A DNA stretch of 5,632 nt from Bacteroidales bacterium (GTDB taxonomy: Bacteria > Bacteroidota > Bacteroidia > Bacteroidales > F082). Below the pieces are notes generated by a model. That model did no database searches and had not been told where the DNA came from. It saw only the letters and a program-made list of their open reading frames with translations. Below are positions 1-5,632 of this stretch, piece after piece. The translations under genes and the position numbers were made by a program. The stretch's first letter is position 1; each line of letters begins with the position of its first letter. Where the stretch lies: contig JAFZXR010000016.1 of assembly GCA_017616675.1 (NCBI GenBank), positions 1 to 5,632 on the forward strand, in the 5' to 3' direction.

Positions 1-20
1 CATCACATTGAAAAATTTAC

Positions 21-28
21 TATATTTG
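21..28 (+). promoter_or_regulatory. Bacteroidetes-type -7 box for the glycosyltransferase gene
   Basis: TATATTTG matches the TAnnTTTG -7 consensus of Bacteroidetes primary-sigma promoters. It lies 21 bases before the ATG at 50, so the leader would be very short. The -33 TTG element, normally about 17-23 bases upstream, would fall at or before the window start and cannot be checked. The box also argues against the in-frame TTG at 8 as a start codon, because that codon lies upstream of the promoter. Confidence 0.55.
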
Positions 29-49
29 CAAAATCAAAAAATATTGAAA

Positions 50-1219
50 ATGGACATTATTTTAAACTATAAGTCATTTAGTTTCATTGTTTTATGCATT
101 TTCGGCCTCTGCTGGCTGATTCAGATGTGTTACTTCTGGGGTCTCTTCAGCCGTCTGGCGTTTTTCAAGAAAAAGAAATACGACAACGACGCTCCGAATT
201 ATGAGCCTGTGTCGGTAATCGTCTGTGCCAAAGACGCTTACGAGTATCTCGTCGACCTAGTGCCACGCATCATTTCGCAGGATTATCCTGAATTCGAGCT
301 CGTCATCGTCAACGACTGCTCAACCGATGAAACCACCGATTATCTTAAGGTTTTGGTTGATAAACATCCCGAAGTCAACGTGGTTTCGCTTACGCAGAGC
401 CTCAACTTCTTCCATGGCAAGAAATTCCCGCTCAGCATGGGGATCAAGTCAGCGAAACACGACCTTTTGCTGTTGACCGACGCCGACTGTCTGCCTGAAA
501 ACGACCAGTGGATCAAGGGAATGGTTAGCGCATATCGTAAGAACACCGAGGTGGTGCTGGGTTACGGACCATATTTCACCCGTAAAGGCCTGTTAAACAA
601 GCTGATACGCTTCGATACTCTCTACACCGCCATCCAATATCTCTCGATGGCATTGGCGAAGATGCCTTACATGGGAGTGGGCCGCAATCTGTCGTATCAT
701 CGTGAGCTTTTCTATAAAAATAAGGGCTTCACGTCGCATTACACCATCCCGTCGGGCGACGACGACATATTTATCAGTCAGGTGGCTAACAGCAAAAACA
801 CCCGCATCTTCATCGACCCGAGCTGTCGCGTGGAGTCGGAGCCAAAGCATACCTTCAGCAGCTGGATTCACCAGAAACGCCGCCACTACTCCACCGCCAA
901 CATGTACAAACGCTCAACAAACTTCATCCTGGGAACGCTCTTGTCGAGCCGTTTGTTCTATTACGTGTCGGCAACGCTGCTTTTCTGCCTCTCGCCGGCA
1001 TTTTTCTGCACTTCCGAATGCCCGATCTATTACGTGGCAATAGGCGGTTTCATGCTTCTGCACGGCATCAGCATGGACTGGATTTATATAAAATCGGCTA
1101 AACAATTGGGAGAGAAGAAGTTATATCTTTTCTTCACACCTATTTACGATATCTTCTTCACACTTTTCACAACCTTGCTCGGTTTAAGAAATACTATTTC
1201 TAAACCCAAAGCGTGGTAA
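50..1219 (+). CDS. Membrane-bound family 2 glycosyltransferase (GT2)
   Basis: This 389-residue protein probably transfers a sugar from a nucleotide-sugar donor at the cytoplasmic face of the inner membrane; the acceptor is unknown. A hydrophobic segment at about residues 10-34 is followed by a basic KKKK stretch, then a GT-A catalytic domain from about residue 53. Visible motifs are VNDCSTDET (87-95, nucleotide binding), TDAD (143-146, the metal-binding DxD), GVGRNLSY (about 209-216), GDDD (236-239, the usual position of the catalytic acid) and QKRRH (275-279), which resembles the Q-x-x-R-W motif of processive enzymes with His in place of Trp. Three further hydrophobic segments follow at about 291-314, 327-346 and 359-379. 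The ATG at 50 was chosen over the TTG at 8 because a -7 box lies between them and the extra 14 residues look like translated AT-rich leader. The gene appears monocistronic and converges on the protease gene with a 3-bp gap. GT2 is firm; polysaccharide, lipid or protein glycosylation are all possible. Confidence 0.88.
   Translation: MDIILNYKSFSFIVLCIFGLCWLIQMCYFWGLFSRLAFFKKKKYDNDAPNYEPVSVIVCAKDAYEYLVDLVPRIISQDYPEFELVIVNDCSTDETTDYLKVLVDKHPEVNVVSLTQSLNFFHGKKFPLSMGIKSAKHDLLLLTDADCLPENDQWIKGMVSAYRKNTEVVLGYGPYFTRKGLLNKLIRFDTLYTAIQYLSMALAKMPYMGVGRNLSYHRELFYKNKGFTSHYTIPSGDDDIFISQVANSKNTRIFIDPSCRVESEPKHTFSSWIHQKRRHYSTANMYKRSTNFILGTLLSSRLFYYVSATLLFCLSPAFFCTSECPIYYVAIGGFMLLHGISMDWIYIKSAKQLGEKKLYLFFTPIYDIFFTLFTTLLGLRNTISKPKAW
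1181..1206. terminator. Imperfect hairpin at the convergent gene ends (possible terminator or 3'-end structure)
   Basis: GGTTT-A-A-GAAAT and ATTTC-T-AAACC form an inverted repeat of about 11 base pairs with one bulged A and a 3-base ACT loop. It lies inside the last codons of the glycosyltransferase gene, ending 10 bases before its stop codon, and about 17 bases past the stop of the oppositely transcribed protease gene. There is no clear T-tract on either strand, so a classic intrinsic terminator is not supported. The position fits a 3'-UTR stem for the protease mRNA. With only 3 bp between the stops, any terminator for either gene must lie inside its neighbour's coding sequence. Confidence 0.35.
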
Positions 1220-1222
1220 TTG

Positions 1223-3739
1223 CTATTTGACTAATTTTGCTGTTGTTCCGTTGATTTTTACGAAATAGACACCGTTTTTCCATTCTGAGGTGTTCAAAAT
1301 CATTTCGTTTTCCGCTTCAGTTGATATGATTTGCTGTCCGAGTGAGTTATAAACCTCGATCTGCATCGCGCCTTCCATCTTGATAACAAGCTGATTATCA
1401 ACAGGATTCGGATACATCACAAAGGCATTCTCTTCTGTCTCTGCCACCGATACTCCGTGTTGGCATTCAACGGCTCCAAGGTCAATGATATCGTGCACGA
1501 TACGTTGGTTTCCGAGGTAGTCGGGGCCAGTGATGCCCGTCACGCTGTTGTCGCCTGCGTCGACGCACACCGAATAGCTGTCGATGGAATAGTCGCCGCC
1601 GGCCGGGTTCACGAAACGCGGATAGTTACCGTAGTCGGAACCGTCGTTGTCGGCAGCCAGGTTTATGATATTGGTGCCTTCTAAGCCACCTTGGATTGCG
1701 CAGTATTTAAACGTCGACGTTCCCTCGATCTGGTTGGCGAGGCCGGCGGCGACGTTACCCCACGCAATGCTGTTGTAATACTTGCTGTAACGCGTCTCGT
1801 TGAACACTCCACCGCCGTTTTCGTTTGCTTCGTTGTAGATGAAGTCGCTGTTTATGACGGTGATTTTGCCTTTGTTATACATGGCGCCACCCAGATTAGC
1901 GGAGTTATGGTCGAAGATGGTGTTGATGATTCTGCTTTCCTTGTTGGCGTAGATGTAATATGCTCCACCTTTGGTCATCGCGGTGTTGTTCGTCAGCCTG
2001 CAGTTGAGGAAATGTGCTCCCGTCATGTCGCAGATGGCGCCACCCAGCGATCCGCTGTTGTCTTGGAATAGACAGTTGGTGAACTTCACCGTAGAGTTGT
2101 CGTAATAAGCCGTGATGATATAAGCGCCTCCGCCGAAACCAGAGGCGTGGTTATTCACGAAGTTACAGTTCACGAAGCGGCTGTTGCAGCACAGGTAAGC
2201 ACCCGCGCCGGCTCCGGCGCTTCCATTCTGGAAGGTGAAGCCGTCCCACACAGAATACTCCGCGTTCATGAAGTTGTCGACCTGATAAAGCACTCGGCGT
2301 TGGTTCTGACCGTCGAGAATCGTCGGGTTAGCTACAAAGTCACGATCGTCGAGGTTAAAGTCGGGGCCTTCATTGCCGGCGAAGCCGCCGTACACTCTGT
2401 TGTTCTTGTAGATGGTGAACGCGCCGTCGGCACTGCTCAAGTCGCCGTAGTAGGTGCCGGTCTTAACCCATATCATCTTCGACACCTCGATGGCTTTGGC
2501 TGAGGCATATTGTAAATAAGGTGTAGCGTTGTCCCACGACGATCCGTCGCCGGTGCCGTCGGGGGTGACATAGATGATGCCGTTGTCGTCGGCGTTGATC
2601 TCCATAGGGACGATGTTAATCACCGCCGCCTCGTTGTTATGATATCCGGCCACGTCGTTGATGCTGTAATAGTCGTTGCCACTACCGCTCCATCCGAGGT
2701 TGAAATGGAAATAATCGTTGCTGTCGTAGCCGTCACACACTATGGCATGACCGCCACCTGAGTCGCTGCTGCCCGAGAAGTAGACAGGCTGCGACTTGTC
2801 GAGCTCGCTCTTCAACATGGCGATCCACTCTTCTTCGGTGAATTTGCTGCGTTCTTTATACGAGGCGGCGCAGTAACCGAAATACTGACGCATGGCCGTC
2901 TCCACATCTTTAGAGTAGGCACCGCTGCCATCCGGAGCGAAGTTCATGTCGACACTCACTCCACAGTGATACATCAGCAGAGCGACAGCTTTCGCAGCCT
3001 CGTCAGCCTGATTGCCACATTCTATAGGCATTATCGACCAGTTGTAATTCGTCGCGCCGAAGTTCGCCGACTGCTCGCCATAGGTGCCGTGGACATACGA
3101 ATGCGAGCCGTGTCCGTGCACCGGATGATCCCAATATTTCATGATCTGCGACATGGCACATGCCACGCAACCGGCATAGCAGTGACCTCCAGGGCCTCCG
3201 CCCCACCAGCCGCCTCCCGTCGCCGGAGCATAATAATTATAAGGATAGTCCTGATTCCATAAAGTCTGAATCAGCGGATTCACCGTCTTGGCGTTCTTTG
3301 CAGCCGGTAACTCATTGGCTTCCAATGACTTCCATTCACTTACAACTTCGTCGTTCATAAAAACGCCATTCTCGTCGCAATAATCGATATTTTTGCTGTA
3401 ATTATTGATGAAATACCATGCCGGCTCAGGAATCTCACCCTCGTAGCTATGCTCTGAAGAGTAAGCAAGCACCGGTTTTACGTATTTCGAAGCCGAAACG
3501 ATGACAAAACCGCCTCCGTCGACATTGAAAATGTAAAGATTCGGCTGTCCGTCGGCACCGTTTTCAGTATGAAAAAGACTCAAACTGACGTCCGATTTTT
3601 TCGCCTTATTAGAGATGAAATTTATTCCAATCCGTTCCGCAAGTGATTCATTTACAAAGCATTGCGCAACAATATCATTCATCAGAAACGACATTGCGAT
3701 GAACGCCAAAACATATCTGAAAAAATATTTTTTATTCAT
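1223..3739 (-). CDS. Secreted C10 (streptopain-like) cysteine protease with beta-helix repeats and T9SS sorting domain
   Basis: This 838-residue protein is a predicted secreted or cell-surface papain-like endopeptidase. Residues 1-26 form a signal peptide. About 27-130 resemble the C10 propeptide that keeps the enzyme inactive. About 150-378 form the catalytic domain. The nucleophile is predicted as Cys191 in AGCVACAMSQIMKYW and the catalytic His as His331 in GGGHAIVCDGYD; HFNLGWSG (345-352) supplies the conserved Asn347 and Trp350. About 386-760 look like a right-handed beta-helix opening with IIYVTPDGTGDGSSWDNA, carrying five [FL]xxN...GG[AG] repeats and closing in DLGAVECQ. About 761-838 are a type A T9SS sorting domain (YPNPV, VYNSLGQQI, NGVYFVKI, terminal KLVK). 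Secretion would use Sec, then T9SS with removal of the tail and surface attachment or release. No frameshift or missing catalytic residue is seen. A glycine/tryptophan-rich stretch precedes Cys191. The gene is divergent from hutU. The protease and sorting calls are strong; the substrate is unknown. Confidence 0.92.
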   Translation of the reverse strand: MNKKYFFRYVLAFIAMSFLMNDIVAQCFVNESLAERIGINFISNKAKKSDVSLSLFHTENGADGQPNLYIFNVDGGGFVIVSASKYVKPVLAYSSEHSYEGEIPEPAWYFINNYSKNIDYCDENGVFMNDEVVSEWKSLEANELPAAKNAKTVNPLIQTLWNQDYPYNYYAPATGGGWWGGGPGGHCYAGCVACAMSQIMKYWDHPVHGHGSHSYVHGTYGEQSANFGATNYNWSIMPIECGNQADEAAKAVALLMYHCGVSVDMNFAPDGSGAYSKDVETAMRQYFGYCAASYKERSKFTEEEWIAMLKSELDKSQPVYFSGSSDSGGGHAIVCDGYDSNDYFHFNLGWSGSGNDYYSINDVAGYHNNEAAVINIVPMEINADDNGIIYVTPDGTGDGSSWDNATPYLQYASAKAIEVSKMIWVKTGTYYGDLSSADGAFTIYKNNRVYGGFAGNEGPDFNLDDRDFVANPTILDGQNQRRVLYQVDNFMNAEYSVWDGFTFQNGSAGAGAGAYLCCNSRFVNCNFVNNHASGFGGGAYIITAYYDNSTVKFTNCLFQDNSGSLGGAICDMTGAHFLNCRLTNNTAMTKGGAYYIYANKESRIINTIFDHNSANLGGAMYNKGKITVINSDFIYNEANENGGGVFNETRYSKYYNSIAWGNVAAGLANQIEGTSTFKYCAIQGGLEGTNIINLAADNDGSDYGNYPRFVNPAGGDYSIDSYSVCVDAGDNSVTGITGPDYLGNQRIVHDIIDLGAVECQHGVSVAETEENAFVMYPNPVDNQLVIKMEGAMQIEVYNSLGQQIISTEAENEMILNTSEWKNGVYFVKINGTTAKLVK
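1226..1459 (-). other. T9SS type A C-terminal sorting domain (protein residues 761-838)
   Basis: A short linker is followed by YPNPVDNQLVI, IEVYNSLGQQI, an NTSEWKNGVYFVKI strand and the terminal KLVK. This is the order of motifs in the Por secretion-system sorting domain, an Ig-like fold recognised at the outer membrane and usually cleaved by the PorU sortase. It implies that the organism has a functional T9SS, although no T9SS component gene lies in this window. Confidence 0.9.
1802..2161 (-). repeat. Five polymorphic-membrane-protein-type GG[AG] repeats within the protease (residues 527-646)
   Basis: At protein level the unit is [FL]xxN, about 6 residues, then GG[AG]. Copies are FVNN...GGA (GGA at 537), FQDN...GGA (566), LTNN...GGA (591), FDHN...GGA (617) and FIYN...GGG (642). 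The spacings of 29, 25, 26 and 25 residues fit successive turns of a right-handed beta-helix. The repeats are divergent at DNA level, so this is an old protein repeat and not a recent tandem duplication. Helices of this kind commonly act as adhesins or spacers on the cell surface. Confidence 0.8.
3662..3739 (-). other. Sec signal peptide of the C10 protease (residues 1-26)
   Basis: A basic start (MNKKYFFR) is followed by a hydrophobic core (YVLAFIAMSFLM) and a polar end, NDIVAQ, giving a likely signal peptidase I cut near residue 26 before CFVNES. The encoding DNA is clearly AT-richer than the middle of the gene, as is common at gene starts in this phylum. The ATG at 3737-3739 is well placed, about 21 bases downstream of a -7 box. 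Confidence 0.85.
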
Positions 3740-3757
3740 TTTTTAGCTAATTTGATG

Positions 3758-3785
3758 TTGCAAAGATATAAATTTATTAAATTTG
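3758..3785 (+). promoter_or_regulatory. hutU promoter: TTG (-33) and TAAATTTG (-7)
   Basis: TTG at 3758-3760, a 17-base spacer and TAAATTTG at 3778-3785 match the Bacteroidetes promoter TTG-N17-23-TAnnTTTG. A second candidate -33, TTTG at 3751-3754, has a 23-base spacer. Transcription would begin a few bases past 3785, giving an AT-rich leader of roughly 35-40 bases before the ATG at 3828. There is no Shine-Dalgarno sequence. The leader, AAAAATATTG and onward, holds no obvious riboswitch. Confidence 0.6.
3761..3768 (-). promoter_or_regulatory. -7 box for the C10 protease gene
   Basis: On the minus strand this reads TATCTTTG, matching TAnnTTTG, 21 bases before the protease ATG. No TTG is found at the expected -33 distance (plus-strand CAA at about 3786-3792), so this promoter looks weaker than the hutU promoter or dependent on an activator. 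It directly abuts the hutU -33 element and sits 9 bp from the hutU -7 box. Confidence 0.5.
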
Positions 3786-3827
3786 CAGGTTAAAAATATT
3801 GAAAATAAACAAAAAAATTATAATAAA

Positions 3828-5632
3828 ATGAATGATTTTCAAAAAGAAATACTTGCCGGAATCCCTGAGCAGCTGCCTGAAGTGAAGGAATACGACAAGA
3901 ACATCAACCACGCACCGAAGCGTAAAGACATCCTGACAAAAGAACAGAAACGTCTGGCCTTGAAGAACGCTCTCCGTTATTTCCCCGAGAGGCTTCACGC
4001 ACAGCTCGCGCCTGAGTTTTACGAAGAATTGGAGAAATACGGCCGCATCTACATGTACCGTTATCGTCCTTCATATAAGATGTATGCCCGTCCAATCGAC
4101 GAATATCCTGCAAAATGCCGTCAGGCTGCAGCCATTATGCTGATGATACAGAATAACTTAGACCCTGCAGTGGCACAGCATCCACACGAGCTCATCATCT
4201 ACGGCGGCAACGGTGCCATCTTCCAAAACTGGGCACAGTATCGCCTCGTGATGCAGTACCTCGCCAATATGACCGACGAGCAGACCTTGGTGATGTATTC
4301 GGGTCACCCGATGGGCTTGTTCCCTTCGCACAAAGAGGCTCCGCGCGTCATCGTCACCAACGGCATGATGATTCCTAACTATTCGAAACCCGACGACTGG
4401 GAGCGTTACAACGCACTCGGCGTGACACAATACGGCCAGATGACGGCAGGTTCGTACATGTACATCGGACCACAAGGCATCGTACACGGCACGACCATCA
4501 CGGTGTTGAATGCTTCGCGTAAGCAAGGCGGCACACCGGCTGGCAAGCTGTTCATCACAGCGGGTCTCGGCGGCATGTCGGGCGCTCAGCCAAAGGCAGG
4601 TAACATCGCAGGCGTGGTGTCGATAACAGCTGAGATCAACCCGGCAGCGGCGTTGAAACGCTACAACCAGGGTTGGGTCGATGAGATTCACGAGAACCTC
4701 GACGAGCTGTTCGAGAAAGTCAACGAGGCTCGCGCAAAGAAGATCGCACGCTCGTTTGCATATCAAGGCAATGTCGTCGACCTCTGGGAATATGCAGCAG
4801 ACAAAGGCATCCAGGTGGACCTCGGTTCCGACCAGACGTCGTTGCATAACCCATTTGCAGGCGGATATTATCCTGTAGGATATTCATTCGAGGAGTCGAA
4901 GAGGATGATGGCTGACGAACCGGCGAAGTTCAAAGACGCTGTCTACGCATCGTTGCGCCGGCACGTGGCGGCCATCAACAAGCTCACGGCCAAAGGCATG
5001 TATTTCTTCGACTACGGCAACGCCTTCCTCCTCGAGAGCAGCCGTGCCGGCGCCGACATCCTCAAGGCTGACGGCAAGTTCCGCTACCCTTCATATGTCC
5101 AGGACATCATGGGCCCGATGTATTTCGACTACGGCTTCGGTCCGTTCCGCTGGGTGTGCACCTCAGGCAAGCCTGAGGATCTGCAGGTGACCGACGACAT
5201 TGCATGCAAGGTCCTTGAAGAGATCGCCAAGTCATCGCCGAAGGAGATTCAGCAGCAGATGCACGACAACATACAGTGGATCAAAGGCGCACAGGCCAAC
5301 CACCTCGTGGTGGGCTCACAGGCTCGTATCCTCTACGCCGACTGCGAAGGCCGTACTAAGATCGCTGCCGAGTTTAACAAAGCCATCGCCGACGGCCGCT
5401 TGTCAGCACCAGTGGTACTCGGTCGTGACCATCATGATGTTTCGGGTACCGACTCACCGTTCCGTGAGACCAGCAATATCTACGATGGCAGCAACCGCTG
5501 CGCTGACATGGCTGTACAGAACGTCATTGGCGACAGTTTCCGCGGCGCTACGTGGGTCAGCATCCACAACGGTGGCGGCGTAGGCTGGGGAGAGGTCATC
5601 AACGGCGGCTTCGGCATGGTCATTGACGGGTC
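3828..5632 (+). CDS. hutU: Urocanate hydratase (urocanase), long vertebrate-like form, 3' end missing
   Basis: This cytoplasmic NAD+-dependent enzyme converts urocanate and water to 4-imidazolone-5-propanoate, step two of histidine degradation. The frame is open from the ATG at 3828 to the window end (601 codons plus two bases). Visible motifs are IIYGGNGA (123-130), MTAGSYMYIGPQGIVHGT (205-222), GLGGMSGAQ (246-254), SDQTSLHNPFAGGYYP (334-349), DYGNAFLLE (395-403), FGPFRWVCTSG (437-447), GSQARILYADCEGR (496-509), RDHHDVSGTDSPFRE (533-547) and HNGGGVGWGEVINGGFG (580-596). These resemble vertebrate UROC1 more than the roughly 557-residue Pseudomonas/Bacillus enzymes. By that family's length of about 670 residues, some 70 C-terminal residues are missing. 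Leu502 occupies the position of the catalytically important Cys410 of the Pseudomonas putida enzyme, as expected for the long form. The gene has its own promoter, divergent from the protease gene; other hut genes may follow downstream but are not visible. Confidence 0.96.
   Translation, partial: MNDFQKEILAGIPEQLPEVKEYDKNINHAPKRKDILTKEQKRLALKNALRYFPERLHAQLAPEFYEELEKYGRIYMYRYRPSYKMYARPIDEYPAKCRQAAAIMLMIQNNLDPAVAQHPHELIIYGGNGAIFQNWAQYRLVMQYLANMTDEQTLVMYSGHPMGLFPSHKEAPRVIVTNGMMIPNYSKPDDWERYNALGVTQYGQMTAGSYMYIGPQGIVHGTTITVLNASRKQGGTPAGKLFITAGLGGMSGAQPKAGNIAGVVSITAEINPAAALKRYNQGWVDEIHENLDELFEKVNEARAKKIARSFAYQGNVVDLWEYAADKGIQVDLGSDQTSLHNPFAGGYYPVGYSFEESKRMMADEPAKFKDAVYASLRRHVAAINKLTAKGMYFFDYGNAFLLESSRAGADILKADGKFRYPSYVQDIMGPMYFDYGFGPFRWVCTSGKPEDLQVTDDIACKVLEEIAKSSPKEIQQQMHDNIQWIKGAQANHLVVGSQARILYADCEGRTKIAAEFNKAIADGRLSAPVVLGRDHHDVSGTDSPFRETSNIYDGSNRCADMAVQNVIGDSFRGATWVSIHNGGGVGWGEVINGGFGMVIDG

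Noticed and set aside
8..49. In-frame TTG at 8 as an upstream start for the glycosyltransferase, adding 14 residues
   Set aside because: The added codons are AT-rich leader overlapping a -7 box at 21-28, and the ATG at 50 gives a normal N-terminus before the first membrane segment.
1691..2503. Plus-strand open frames of 126 and 118 codons opposite the protease gene
   Set aside because: They are Val/Ala-rich antisense shadows of the beta-helix coding region, with no start context or domain.
3662..3739. Possible lipoprotein signal (VAQC) in the protease
   Set aside because: Gln at -1 does not fit the lipobox, which needs Gly, Ala or Ser there, and the T9SS tail implies a different surface route.
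50..3739. The idea that the glycosyltransferase makes the anionic polysaccharide that anchors the T9SS-exported protease
   Set aside because: T9SS cargo can be attached to A-LPS, but the genes are convergent with separate promoters and nothing in the glycosyltransferase sequence indicates that acceptor.
3786..3827. Riboswitch or structured leader upstream of hutU
   Set aside because: The leader is only about 40 bases, almost entirely A and T, with no stable stem seen.
4158..4847. A 229-codon open frame on the minus strand
   Set aside because: It lies wholly inside hutU, whose motifs are unmistakable. Its translation is rich in Arg, His, Cys and Val with no recognisable domain, typical of an antisense shadow.

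Overview
The window comes from a member of the Bacteroidota, most likely an uncultured or anaerobic Bacteroidales. Three things point there. The promoters carry the TAnnTTTG -7 box, and starts are AT-rich with no Shine-Dalgarno sequence. A secreted protease ends in a type IX secretion (T9SS) C-terminal sorting domain. The urocanate hydratase is of the long, vertebrate-like type, which I recall from Bacteroidetes as well as animals. I cannot name a genus. 

There are three protein genes and almost no spare DNA. (1) Positions 50-1219 (+) encode a membrane-bound family 2 glycosyltransferase, with its own -7 box at the window edge. (2) Positions 1223-3739 (-) encode an 838-residue secreted protein: signal peptide, C10 (streptopain-like) cysteine protease with propeptide, a predicted beta-helix made of GG[AG] repeats of the polymorphic-membrane-protein type, and a T9SS sorting domain. 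It converges on gene 1 with only 3 bp between the stop codons, and an imperfect hairpin sits in the end of gene 1. (3) Positions 3828-5632 (+) encode urocanate hydratase (hutU), cut off by the window end after 601 codons. It is the second enzyme of histidine breakdown, and further histidine-utilisation genes may follow outside the window. 

Genes 2 and 3 are divergent and share an 88-bp intergenic region. Two back-to-back -7 boxes lie 9 bp apart there and form a dyad, so the two promoters overlap and may exclude each other. No RNA genes, insertion sequences, CRISPR arrays or attachment sites were seen. The three genes do not form one pathway. The most notable items are the protease/beta-helix/T9SS architecture and the compact divergent promoter. 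I see no strong sign of a wholly new multi-gene system.
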